Notes: generated by a model from the sequence alone, not told the origin. A stretch of DNA of 16,256 nucleotides from an uncultured Eubacteriales bacterium (GCA_905193725.1 CAJJPW010000024.1:1-16256); one strand, 5' to 3'; shown: positions 1-7,948, numbered from the stretch's first letter. Numbers and translations are program-made.

Positions 1-32
1 TGATACCAAAAGACAAAACAAAATAGTTTTTA

Positions 33-44
33 TCCAGGCCTGGA
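33..44. promoter_or_regulatory. 12-bp dyad upstream of the dehydrogenase gene
   Basis: TCCAGGCCTGGA is a perfect 12-bp palindrome ending 32 bases before the first start codon of the sugar operon. It could be part of an operator or a small RNA hairpin. The operon promoter is not visible and probably lies before the window, so the role is inference only. Confidence 0.25.
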
Positions 45-76
45 AAATCAAGTGATTGAAGAAAAGGAGTACTGCT

Positions 77-889
77 ATGGAGCAAAAATTACAGGGTAAG
101 ACTGCTATTATTACAGGGGGAGCTTCTGGCATTGGGGAAGCGGTTGCAAAACTTTATGCAAAGCACGGCTGTAAAGTGATGATCGTGGACATCAATGGTG
201 AACGTCTAAAAAAAGTTCAACAAGAAATGAAATTCGCTGGAATGGAATGCGCGGCAATTTGTGCCGATGTAGCGAAAGAACAAGATGTGATTTCGTTTTT
301 CTCAGAGGAAAAAAAGCTATGGGGCAAATTGGATATTCTTGTAAACAGTGCGGGGAGGGACTCTCTTTCGCCGCCTATCAGCAAAGTCTCTATGGAAGAG
401 TGGAGAACCATTTTAGGAACCAACTTAGACGGCGTGTTTTTATGTTGTAGAGAGGCATTTCGTATGATGGAGAAACAAGAGACGGGGGGAAGAATTATTA
501 ACATGGGCTCTTCGTCTGCAAAATTAGCATCCAGCCCGGGCCATAGCCCATATCGTGCCTCTAAACACGGAATGATGGGTCTGTCCAAAAACATCTTGTT
601 GGAGGGAGTGGGTAAGAATATTGGCGTTACTGTTTTAAATCCCTCACACGTAAAGACACCTATGACGGCGATTATAGATAAAGGGTTTTATGAGGGAGAT
701 ATACCCGCTTATCTCGATGGATGGTTAGATGAAAAGGAAAAAAATGAGGGAATTCATGCCTCATGTATTGATGTGAACAACGTTGCAGAGGCAGCGCTCT
801 ACATTGCAACCCGCACGCCTGATGTCACAATTCCACAATTTGCACTCTACCCTACTCACAAGGCAAGCCGGTATGGCATGGAAATGTAA
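77..889 (+). CDS. SDR-family NAD(P)-dependent oxidoreductase
   Basis: A 270-residue classical short-chain dehydrogenase/reductase. The cofactor glycine motif TGGASGIG is at residues 13-20. An acidic D38 at the end of the second beta strand suggests NAD rather than NADP. NSAG (usual NNAG) is at 90-93. The catalytic tetrad is N116, S146, Y159 and K163, with the last two in YRASK. The ATG at 77 is chosen because AGGAG at 65-69 lies 7 bases before it; a TTG at 56 in the same frame starts before that site and is unlikely. It is the first visible gene of an operon with an FGGY kinase and a sugar ABC transporter, so it probably interconverts a polyol and a ketose in the cytoplasm. The substrate cannot be named. 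The C-terminal tail of roughly 40 residues (DVTIPQF onward) may take part in oligomer contacts. Confidence 0.9.
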   Translation: MEQKLQGKTAIITGGASGIGEAVAKLYAKHGCKVMIVDINGERLKKVQQEMKFAGMECAAICADVAKEQDVISFFSEEKKLWGKLDILVNSAGRDSLSPPISKVSMEEWRTILGTNLDGVFLCCREAFRMMEKQETGGRIINMGSSSAKLASSPGHSPYRASKHGMMGLSKNILLEGVGKNIGVTVLNPSHVKTPMTAIIDKGFYEGDIPAYLDGWLDEKEKNEGIHASCIDVNNVAEAALYIATRTPDVTIPQFALYPTHKASRYGMEM

Positions 890-914
890 CAGGGCAGGAA
901 AAAAGGAGCGGAGT

Positions 915-2414
915 ATGAACAAAAAATATATAATAGCCTTTGATATTGGCACCACAGGATGCCGCACCATTCTCTTTGGTCAACAAGGTCAGATGATAGA
1001 TTCAGCTTATCGGGAGTTTACTCAAATTTACCCTAAGCCAGGATGGGTAGAACATAACCCAATGGAGATTTGGAATATGCAACTGCAAACGGCCCGAGAG
1101 GTTTTTCAAAGGGTGGGGGTCATTCAAGAAGAAATTGCGGCAATTGGTATTACCAATCAAAGAGAAACTACAGTGGTGTGGGATAAACAGACAGGCATTC
1201 CTTTAATGAATGCCATCGTGTGGCAGGACAGGCGGACATGTGACATCTGTGAGGAATTGGAGGACAAAGGTTGGGCAGAATATGTATCCAGAACTACGGG
1301 GCTGAGAATTGACCCTTATTTTTCAGCGACTAAAATCAAATGGATATTGGATAACATACCCAATGCGCGACAAAAGGCAGAAAGAGGGGATATTCTCTTT
1401 GGAACCATCGATACCTGGATAATCTGGAAATTAACAGGCGGCAAGGCACATGTTACAGATTATTCAAATGCTTCACGCACCATGATCTTTGATATTAACA
1501 ATCTCTGTTGGGATGAAAAATTGTTGAAAGAACTGGAAATTCCTGTACAAATACTACCCCAAGTGCGGCCTTCTGGAGAGATTTATGCCAATACAGACGA
1601 AAAAGAGTTTTTGGGAATACGCATACCTGTTGCGGCATCTATTGGAGATCAACAAGGAGCGTTATTTGGGCAGGCATGTTTTGAATCGGGAATGGTAAAA
1701 GCCACATATGGTACGGGTGGTTCATTGTTGATGAATACCGGCGAAAAGAGGATCTTATCTCAGCATGAAATGCTTTCAAGCATCGCGTGGGGAATGAATG
1801 GGAAAGTACAGTATACCTTAGAAGGTTTGCTCTATGTAGTGGGGGCCTCTATTCAATGGCTACGAGATGAACTACAATTGATCAAATGTGCTGACCAAAC
1901 AGAGGAAATGGCATTTTCAGTGCCAGATACAAACGGCGCATATTTTGTTCCCGCATTTGTGGGGCTCTCAGCACCTTATTGGGATTCCTATGCTCGAGGC
2001 GGAATTTTAGGGCTTACCCGAGGTGTTAATAAAAATCACATTGTGAGAGCGGCGCTTGAGTCTATTGCTTACCAAATAAAGGATGTGCTTATCTGTATGG
2101 AGCAAGATTCTAATATTTCAATTACACAGCTTAAAGTGGACGGTGGAGCATGCAAAAATAATTTCTTAATGCAATTTCAAGCGGATTTGCTAGATGTACC
2201 AGTATTGCGACCCAAAATGGTAGATGCGACTGCTCGTGGAGCGGCCTTTTTGGCAGGTCTAGCTACGGAGTTTTGGAAGGATCAAAGAGAACTAATCCAT
2301 ACGTTTGAACTGGACAGAGAATATTTACCTAAAATGAAAGAGCAAGAGAGAAATGAACTCTATCAAGGGTGGCAAAAGGCAGTTAGCCGTACAGTGAATT
2401 GGATAAAGCACTAA
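915..2414 (+). CDS. Glycerol-kinase-like FGGY carbohydrate kinase
   Basis: A 499-residue protein of full glycerol kinase length, with ATP-dependent kinase motifs along its whole length. The phosphate-1 loop FDIGTTGCR is at residues 9-17, NQRETT at 81-86, VWQDRR at 102-107, DPYFSATK at 133-140 and GDQQGALFGQ at 244-253, followed by APYWD, a DGGA motif and ATARGAA. R83, E84, W103, Y135 and catalytic D245 fall at the same numbers as in E. coli GlpK (from memory). The position of GlpK Phe270, which packs on glycerol, is Ser270 here. The ATG at 915 is preceded by AAAAGGAG; the frame stays open upstream to 783, inside the dehydrogenase gene, but that extension lacks similarity. It lies 25 bases after the dehydrogenase. 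No glycerol facilitator is visible; an ABC importer follows, so the substrate may be another short polyol or ketose. Confidence 0.88.
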   Translation: MNKKYIIAFDIGTTGCRTILFGQQGQMIDSAYREFTQIYPKPGWVEHNPMEIWNMQLQTAREVFQRVGVIQEEIAAIGITNQRETTVVWDKQTGIPLMNAIVWQDRRTCDICEELEDKGWAEYVSRTTGLRIDPYFSATKIKWILDNIPNARQKAERGDILFGTIDTWIIWKLTGGKAHVTDYSNASRTMIFDINNLCWDEKLLKELEIPVQILPQVRPSGEIYANTDEKEFLGIRIPVAASIGDQQGALFGQACFESGMVKATYGTGGSLLMNTGEKRILSQHEMLSSIAWGMNGKVQYTLEGLLYVVGASIQWLRDELQLIKCADQTEEMAFSVPDTNGAYFVPAFVGLSAPYWDSYARGGILGLTRGVNKNHIVRAALESIAYQIKDVLICMEQDSNISITQLKVDGGACKNNFLMQFQADLLDVPVLRPKMVDATARGAAFLAGLATEFWKDQRELIHTFELDREYLPKMKEQERNELYQGWQKAVSRTVNWIKH

Positions 2415-2449
2415 TGTGCAAAACAATAAATAAAAAAAGGAGAAAAGAA

Positions 2450-3418
2450 ATGAAGAAATTTTGGATGATCGTATTAGTTATCGTATTGACTATGGCGACG
2501 CTGGTAGGCTGTGCTGCACCTTCTACATCAAGAGGTTCTGAACAATCCAGTAATCAGCAAGAGGAACAAGAAGGACAACGAGTATTTGCGGCTTCATATT
2601 TTACACTAAACAATCCACATTTTATTGCCTGGAGTGAAGGGTTACGGCAAGTAATAGAAGCCAAGGGAGACAAGCTGATTGACCTGGACGCACAGCTAGA
2701 CAGCAACAAACAATTGGCTGACATTGAAGATGTATTGCAACAAAATATTGATGCGATTTTTGTAGCGCCAGTGGACAGTGAGGCCATTAAATCTGCTTAT
2801 TTGGCTTGTAATCAGGCAGGAGTACCAGTTATCAATATTGATGTGCCCATTGCCGACGACTTAGCGGATCTGTGTGCTTTCCAAGTCACGACGGATAATG
2901 TCATGGCGGGAGAAGTGCTAGGGAAAGCAATGGTGGAAAATAACAGTGATGCAAAGGTTGCCCTAATTGATTGGTCTATTAACAAAGCTGTAACAGATAG
3001 AACGGAAGGATTTGAAAAAGCTATAGAAGGTTCTAACATTGAGATTGTCGCGCGGCAAGATGCTAATGCATCTGTAGAAAGTGCGCTACCGGTGATGGAG
3101 ACAATGTTGCAGTCTAACCCAGAGATTGATACTGTGTTTGGCATTAACGATCCTACCTGTATGGGTGCTCTGTCTGCCATTCAAGCGGCGGGAAGAGAGG
3201 GCGACATTGACATCTATTCAATTGATGGGTCCCAAGAGGGACTAGAGCTCGTCAAAGAAGGACAGTTTGTGGGAACTTCTGCACAATTTCCGGAGAAAAT
3301 GGGTGTTACAGCAGCGGAAACTCTCTATAAAATGCTGGATGGAGAAGAGGTAGAAAAAGTAATCAGGGTAGAAAGCGTGTTTGTAGATCAAAACAATATA
3401 GATGAATTTTTACAGTAA
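2450..3418 (+). CDS. Sugar ABC transporter substrate-binding lipoprotein (RbsB-like)
   Basis: A 322-residue periplasmic-binding-protein-type (Peripla_BP_4, ribose-binding class) lipoprotein. The N-terminus has a charged start, a hydrophobic stretch and the lipobox LVGC with lipidated Cys21. A Ser/Gln/Glu-rich linker of about 25 residues then tethers it to the membrane. The mature part has two Rossmann-like lobes with recognisable segments such as NPHFIAWSEGL, DAIFVAPVDSEAI, GVPVINID and the NDPTCMGALSAIQAAGR region. The ATG at 2450 follows AAAGGAGA; an in-frame extension to 2399 would put 17 charged residues before the signal and is rejected. It captures the sugar or polyol outside the cell and delivers it to the permease at 4977-5966. 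The ligand cannot be inferred. A hairpin follows the stop codon. Confidence 0.92.
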   Translation: MKKFWMIVLVIVLTMATLVGCAAPSTSRGSEQSSNQQEEQEGQRVFAASYFTLNNPHFIAWSEGLRQVIEAKGDKLIDLDAQLDSNKQLADIEDVLQQNIDAIFVAPVDSEAIKSAYLACNQAGVPVINIDVPIADDLADLCAFQVTTDNVMAGEVLGKAMVENNSDAKVALIDWSINKAVTDRTEGFEKAIEGSNIEIVARQDANASVESALPVMETMLQSNPEIDTVFGINDPTCMGALSAIQAAGREGDIDIYSIDGSQEGLELVKEGQFVGTSAQFPEKMGVTAAETLYKMLDGEEVEKVIRVESVFVDQNNIDEFLQ

Positions 3419-3430
3419 ATGCACTAGGTA

Positions 3431-3458
3431 TGATGGGGGCGGTAATCTGCCCCCATCA
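3431..3458 (+). other. Intergenic mRNA hairpin after the binding-protein gene
   Basis: TGATGGGGGC (3431-3440) and GCCCCCATCA (3449-3458) form a perfect 10-bp stem with an 8-base loop. No T-run follows, so it is not a typical intrinsic terminator. In other binding-protein-dependent operons, a hairpin at this place blocks 3' exonucleases and keeps binding-protein mRNA in excess over membrane components. That role is inferred from position. Confidence 0.6.
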
Positions 3459-3484
3459 GTCGAATATAAAGTGAGGATACAAAT

Positions 3485-4987
3485 ATGAATCCCGTATTAG
3501 AAATGAAAAATATTAGCAAGAGCTTTCCAGGAGTAAAAGCACTTTCAAATGTGAATCTCGCTATTTATCCAGGAGAAGTTCACGCATTGTTGGGAGAAAA
3601 TGGAGCAGGGAAATCCACTTTAATTAAGATTTTAGCAGGTATCTACCAGGCAGACCAAGGTGAAATACTGCTGGATGGAAAACCTGCGAAGTTGGACAGT
3701 GTAGAAAAATCGATGAAGGCAGGGATTAGTGTAATCCACCAGGAACTCTGTCTGGCAGAAAACATGTCGGTGGCACAAAATATATTTATGGGAAGAGAAC
3801 GGACAAATGGTCCATTGAAAACCCTAGATAAAAAAGGAATGGAGAGAAAAGCACAAGCTATTTTAGATGAAAACGGTCTATCTATCTATGCAGATGCTTT
3901 GGTGGGAAGTCTTACTGTGGCGCAACAACAGATGGTGGAAATTGCCAAAGCGCTTTCTCAAGATGCGCGTATTATAGTTATGGATGAACCGACGGCTTCT
4001 TTAAGTGATAAAGAGGTAATAAGTCTTTTTGAAACTATAAAAAGCCTCAAGAAAAAAGGAGTCGCAATTATCTATATCTCCCATCGACTAGATGAATTAT
4101 ATCAGATTTGCCAGAGGGTTTCGGTCCTGAGAGATGGGGAGTATATTGGGACAGGAGAATTAAATTCTCTAGATAGAATGCAACTCATTAAAATGATGGT
4201 GGGGAGAGAATTAAATGAGCTATTTGTCAAACCCATTACAAAAGTGGGTAAGCCGCTACTGGAAGTAAGGAATATCAGTTCGGGAATGCTTGTTAAAGAT
4301 GTCTCTTTTACTCTATATCAAGGAGAAATTTTGGGATTTTATGGTCTTGTAGGAGCGGGTAGAACAGAACTAATGCGCGTGATTTTCGGAGTGGATCGAC
4401 CGCAAAGAGGGGAAATCTGGTTAGATGGAAAGAAGATATCCATTAAGAATACTTTAGATGCCATTCGCCATGGAATTGCTTTAGTGCCAGAAAGCAGAAA
4501 ACAACAAGGAGCTGTGATGATTAAAGATGTAGAATATAATCTCGTTTTATCCATATTGGATCAAGTATATTTGGGTATTTTGGAAAACAAAAAGAAGCGG
4601 AAAAAAATTGTGGATGAATATATTAGCCGCCTGCGCATTAAAGTCTCGTCCCCTGCTCAACTAATGAGAAATTTGAGTGGAGGGAACCAGCAGAAGGTGA
4701 TTATCGCTAAGTGGTTGGCTACCACGCCCAAAATTCTCATTTTAGATGAACCTACTAGAGGCATTGATGTGGGAGCTAAAAAAGAAATTTATCAGATTAT
4801 GTCTGATTTAGCAAAACAAGGTGTGAGCATTATCATGGTTTCTTCTGACATGCCAGAAATAATCAACATGAGTACACGGATCATTACCATGCAAAATGGG
4901 AGGATCACAAGTGAGATGGATAACAAGGATATTACCCAAGAGGAACTAATAATAAAGGCGACAGGAGGGATGGACCATGCTATTTAA
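3485..4987 (+). CDS. Sugar ABC transporter ATP-binding protein (RbsA/MglA type, two ABC domains)
   Basis: A 500-residue ATPase with two fused nucleotide-binding domains, the usual length for RbsA/MglA/XylG proteins. Domain 1 has an intact Walker A GENGAGKST at residues 37-45, a signature region LTVAQQQ and Walker B IIVMDEPTAS. Domain 2 has a degenerate Walker A (GLVGAGRTE, with Arg in place of the Lys, near residue 290), a strong signature LSGGNQQK at 397-404 and Walker B ILILDEPTRGID. That asymmetry is normal for the family. The protein acts on the cytoplasmic side of the membrane and powers import through the permease encoded next. The start follows GAGGA at 3473-3477. Its end overlaps the permease start by 11 bases, suggesting translational coupling. 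Confidence 0.95.
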   Translation: MNPVLEMKNISKSFPGVKALSNVNLAIYPGEVHALLGENGAGKSTLIKILAGIYQADQGEILLDGKPAKLDSVEKSMKAGISVIHQELCLAENMSVAQNIFMGRERTNGPLKTLDKKGMERKAQAILDENGLSIYADALVGSLTVAQQQMVEIAKALSQDARIIVMDEPTASLSDKEVISLFETIKSLKKKGVAIIYISHRLDELYQICQRVSVLRDGEYIGTGELNSLDRMQLIKMMVGRELNELFVKPITKVGKPLLEVRNISSGMLVKDVSFTLYQGEILGFYGLVGAGRTELMRVIFGVDRPQRGEIWLDGKKISIKNTLDAIRHGIALVPESRKQQGAVMIKDVEYNLVLSILDQVYLGILENKKKRKKIVDEYISRLRIKVSSPAQLMRNLSGGNQQKVIIAKWLATTPKILILDEPTRGIDVGAKKEIYQIMSDLAKQGVSIIMVSSDMPEIINMSTRIITMQNGRITSEMDNKDITQEELIIKATGGMDHAI

Positions 4988-5966
4988 TATAGAGGGTAAT
5001 TCGAATGCTATTTATAAAAGACCTAGTGGGGTTGTGCATTTTTTTAAAACGAATTCAAGTATGCTAATTGCACTATTAGGGCTAATCATATTTTTCACTA
5101 TCATGTCCCAAAATTTTTTTACTGGAAGCAATTGGTTTAATATTTTAAGACAGATATCTACTAATGCAATTGTAGCATTTGGCATGACATTTGTCTTATT
5201 GATCGGAGGAATTGATTTATCAGTAGGGTCTATTATAGCGGTGACTAATTGCTTATCAATAGGGCTTATGGTACTGGGAGTCCCCGTCTGGTTAGCCGCC
5301 ATTCTAGGAGTGTTGATCGGCGGAATATTTGGATTGGCCAATGGCGTGATCATCGCTAAGGGGAAAATACCTCCCTTTATTGCAACTTTGGCCATGATGA
5401 CTATTGCAAGAGGCATTGCCTATGTGTATACAGATGGTAAACCTGTGCGCTTTGACGATCCAACCCTCTCTGTAATAGGAAATGGCTATGTGGGTGTCAT
5501 TCCCGTACCGGTAATCATTATGGTAGTGTGTTTCCTTATATGCGCATTTGTTTTACATAAAACTAAGTTTGGGACGCGAGTGTATGCTGTAGGAGGAAAT
5601 AAAGAGGCAGCAAAATACTCTGGAATTAAAACAGCGAGAATTGAAATGTCTGTTTACACGATTTCAGGATTACTCTCTGGTATTAGCGGCATTATTTTAA
5701 GTTCGAGAATGTTGTCTGCTCAACCGGTTTCTGGAGATGGTGCAGAACTTGATTCGATTGCAGCAGTAGTATTAGGTGGCACTAGTCTCTCTGGCGGCGT
5801 GGGAAGCGTTGTTGGAACGATTATTGGTGCTCTGTTTATTGGGGTGATGAACAACGGATTAAACATCATACAGGTTTCCTCCTATTGGCAGGAAATTATT
5901 AAAGGACTCGTAATTATTATCGCAGTTTTTGTAGATGTTTTAAAAAACAAAAGATTGAAAGATTGA
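4977..5966 (+). CDS. Sugar ABC transporter permease (RbsC type)
   Basis: A 329-residue integral membrane protein of the BPD_transp_2 (ribose/xylose/galactose permease) family. Around eight or more hydrophobic segments are visible, beginning near residue 28. The family hallmark GMTFVLLIGGIDLSVGSI lies near residue 70, and the cytoplasmic coupling region GTRVYAVGGNKEAAKYSGI is near 200. It forms the membrane channel with the ATPase encoded just upstream. AGGAGGG at 4963-4969 gives a strong ribosome binding site within the end of the ATPase gene. It is the last gene of the operon; a large palindrome starts 30 bases after its stop. Confidence 0.95.
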   Translation: MLFNIEGNSNAIYKRPSGVVHFFKTNSSMLIALLGLIIFFTIMSQNFFTGSNWFNILRQISTNAIVAFGMTFVLLIGGIDLSVGSIIAVTNCLSIGLMVLGVPVWLAAILGVLIGGIFGLANGVIIAKGKIPPFIATLAMMTIARGIAYVYTDGKPVRFDDPTLSVIGNGYVGVIPVPVIIMVVCFLICAFVLHKTKFGTRVYAVGGNKEAAKYSGIKTARIEMSVYTISGLLSGISGIILSSRMLSAQPVSGDGAELDSIAAVVLGGTSLSGGVGSVVGTIIGALFIGVMNNGLNIIQVSSYWQEIIKGLVIIIAVFVDVLKNKRLKD

Positions 5967-5995
5967 ATAAGCAATCAATGAGCTGGCTATAACCT

Positions 5996-6043
5996 TAAGG
6001 ATAAGGAGCAATGTTTTTTAAAAAACATTGCTCCTTATCCTTA
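5996..6043. terminator. Bidirectional terminator, 48-bp perfect palindrome
   Basis: The 24 bases from 5996 to 6019 (starting TAAGGATAAGGAGCAATG and ending in six T) are exactly complementary to 6020-6043, centred on TTTTTTAAAAAA. The palindrome sits between the stop of the permease (+) and the stop of the HAD gene (-), the expected place for a shared terminator. The central T6/A6 means each strand carries a U-tract inside the stem rather than a long one after it, so the mechanism is slightly unusual. Termination is inferred from position and structure. Confidence 0.75.
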
Positions 6044-6056
6044 TAAAGTACTATCA

Positions 6057-6881
6057 TTAATGTTGCAGTAAAGCGTATTCTATGGCTTGCGCTACACCGC
6101 TTTGGTCATGAGAGCGGACGACAATATCTGCCATTTGTTTGAGACAATCAAAGGCGTTTCCCATAGCAACTTTGATGCCACAATGCAAGAATAGACCAAT
6201 ATCGTTTTCGCTATCGCCAATACACATAATTTCTTCCTGAGGGATGTGGAGCATTTGAGAAAGGGAGCAGAGGACATGCCCTTTGTCTGCAGAAGGGGAA
6301 TAAAACTCTAAAGCGGTACTTAAAGAAGATACCACTTGCACATGGGGAACGTCTTTCATACGAGTTTTAAGCGAGGATATAGAATAAGGGTTGGCAGAAC
6401 ACAAAAAAAATTTGTGAATATCGTGATAGGCGGAGATGGCTTCATATTGCGATACTACGTGTAGCATGGGACTAGTTACTGTGAGAAAACCAGAGCGCAA
6501 GCCGCAGGTATGGAAGTTTTGGTAGGCTTTTTGTGTGGTATACCCATGATTCAAACTGTAAGCCTCAAAAAACACATCATCATATTCATCTAGTATATTC
6601 AAAATATGGTAGGTGGCCTGCTTTGCCAGTGCTTGGCTAGCTACATATTGATTGCTAGGGCGATGGTAAAGACAAGCGCCAGCATGGGTAATCATATACT
6701 CAAAGGCACCGATTTGACTGGCATAAATTCTACTTTCCGCCTCGGATCGACCCGTTGTTATAAGAACCTTAATGCCTAGTTGAGTCGCGCGCTTTAATGC
6801 TGCCTGATCTGGGGTGGAAATAGTATAATCAGAAGTAAGAAGCGTACCGTCTAAATCTACGGCAATGAGTTTAATGGGCAT
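6057..6881 (-). CDS. Cof-type HAD-IIB family phosphatase
   Basis: A 274-residue haloacid-dehalogenase-superfamily hydrolase of the Cof/YbiV type, which dephosphorylates small sugar phosphates in the cytoplasm. Motif I DLDGT (nucleophile D9, general acid D11) is near the N-terminus. Motif II is ITTGR, motif III Lys is probably in SADKGH, and motif IV is GDSENDIGLF near residue 220. The stretch between motifs II and III holds the C2-type cap. Two ATGs lie two codons apart; the inner one at 6881 is chosen because GAGG lies about 8 bases before it, whereas the ATG at 6887 is too close. It follows the RpiR gene by about 55 bases on the same strand and is probably co-transcribed. A role in clearing phosphosugar from the adjacent pathway is inference. 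Confidence 0.9.
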   Translation of the reverse strand: MPIKLIAVDLDGTLLTSDYTISTPDQAALKRATQLGIKVLITTGRSEAESRIYASQIGAFEYMITHAGACLYHRPSNQYVASQALAKQATYHILNILDEYDDVFFEAYSLNHGYTTQKAYQNFHTCGLRSGFLTVTSPMLHVVSQYEAISAYHDIHKFFLCSANPYSISSLKTRMKDVPHVQVVSSLSTALEFYSPSADKGHVLCSLSQMLHIPQEEIMCIGDSENDIGLFLHCGIKVAMGNAFDCLKQMADIVVRSHDQSGVAQAIEYALLQH

Positions 6882-6936
6882 AATCATCTTCCTCTATGAA
6901 ATCAAAAATTGGGGATTAAAAAATATGAAAAAAGCT

Positions 6937-7818
6937 TTATTTAGAATAGCGGGTATTTTTAATAGCACAGTAGGTTTCTTCCATAGATTTACGGGCCTGC
7001 CTGTAATGACGCAGGGTATAGCAGGCGCATAAAATGTCGATAATAAGCACCTGTGCCGTTTTAGCAGAGGCAGACTCCCATGTAATTCCAGTGGCACCTT
7101 TAGATTTTGTAGGGGTGAATAAAGCCACATCGGCAGCTTTTACTAGGGGTGAATCTTCAAAGGAAGTGATAGCGATAGTAGGGCAACCATTGCTATGGGC
7201 GGTTTTAATAGCATCTACCACTTTCGTTGTACGTCCAGTATTGCTAATACCGATGACCACATCTTTTGGAGTACAAATAGAAGAAAGCATAAGCTGTACA
7301 CTTTCATCCTCACAAAGTAAGCCCTTTTTGCCAGCACGAATAAAACGAATCATGGCCTCTTTCCCTGCTACAGTGGAGAAACCTTGGCAGCAGAAAATAA
7401 GGGTTTCTGCCTGTTCGATGAGCTCTACTGCTTGCTCTAGCGCCTCAAAGTGTATTGTTTTTTGTGTATCTGTAAGAGCTAGAGTATTACGATATACTAA
7501 CTTGTCTACAATATCTTGCAAAGTGTCGCCTTGGTGAAGGTCTTCATAGACTTGTTCGGGATCTTCTATGGCAGACATCTGGTTTTGGGTAAGGTATTCT
7601 GCAATGCTAATCTTAAATTCCTGAAAACTGGAAAAACCGATTTCCCGCACAAAACGCGTCACTGTAGATTCGGCTACCTCACAGGTAGAAGCAAGGGCCT
7701 TGGTGGTGATGGTCTTGCACTGTTCCAAATTTTCTAGGATATATGTCGCAATGCGCTTTAATGCGGGATTTAAATATCCCATATGTTGACGAATGAGTAA
7801 TACGATGTTTTTTTCCAT
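6937..7818 (-). CDS. MurR/RpiR-family transcriptional regulator (HTH + SIS)
   Basis: A 293-residue regulator. The N-terminal HTH_6 domain (about residues 1-77) includes the helix-turn-helix stretch TTKALASTCEVAESTVTRF. The C-terminal SIS domain, which binds phosphosugars, covers about residues 110-250, with CCQGFSTVAGKEA and ISNTGRTTKVVD as its ligand-loop regions. RpiR proteins repress or activate sugar catabolism genes in response to a sugar phosphate. The ATG at 7818 is supported by AAAGGA 8 bases before it; a TTG two codons upstream is the alternative. It points away from the cas operon and shares a 280-base divergent intergenic region with it. The target could be its own promoter, the sugar operon, or both; the sequence does not decide. 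Confidence 0.92.
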   Translation of the reverse strand: MEKNIVLLIRQHMGYLNPALKRIATYILENLEQCKTITTKALASTCEVAESTVTRFVREIGFSSFQEFKISIAEYLTQNQMSAIEDPEQVYEDLHQGDTLQDIVDKLVYRNTLALTDTQKTIHFEALEQAVELIEQAETLIFCCQGFSTVAGKEAMIRFIRAGKKGLLCEDESVQLMLSSICTPKDVVIGISNTGRTTKVVDAIKTAHSNGCPTIAITSFEDSPLVKAADVALFTPTKSKGATGITWESASAKTAQVLIIDILCACYTLRHYRQARKSMEETYCAIKNTRYSK

Positions 7819-7848
7819 AACCAATATCCTTTTATTTCAGTTATGTTT

Positions 7849-7877
7849 ATTATAAAATGAGAGAATATAGGAGTCAA
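7849..7877 (-). promoter_or_regulatory. Promoter of the RpiR-HAD operon
   Basis: On the minus strand, TTGACT (7877-7872) and TATAAT (7854-7849) are separated by exactly 17 bases, which is close to the sigma-A consensus. The -10 box lies about 30 bases before the regulator's start codon. Confidence 0.85.
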
Positions 7878-7890
7878 CGGTGATAACTTA

Positions 7891-7916
7891 AATATTATTT
7901 TTTATAAAATAATATT
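7891..7916. promoter_or_regulatory. 11-bp inverted repeat, candidate operator
   Basis: AATATTATTTT (7891-7901) and AAAATAATATT (7906-7916) are perfect inverted repeats around TTAT. The repeat lies 13 bases upstream of the RpiR -35 box and 32 bases upstream of the first cas -35 box. This is a plausible position for an operator in the divergent region. The region is very A+T-rich, which raises the chance of accidental dyads. Confidence 0.4.
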
Positions 7917-7948
7917 GATTAAAAAATCGAAAAAAAGAAATGAAAATA

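Noticed and set aside
783..914. Longer N-terminus for the FGGY kinase in the same open frame
   Set aside because: The extension overlaps the dehydrogenase gene, and the ATG at 915 has a strong ribosome binding site and gives exact glycerol kinase numbering.
7034..7537. A 167-codon open frame on the + strand opposite the RpiR gene
   Set aside because: It is antisense to a clear HTH-SIS regulator, has no recognisable domain or ribosome binding site, and reads as a shadow of the real gene.
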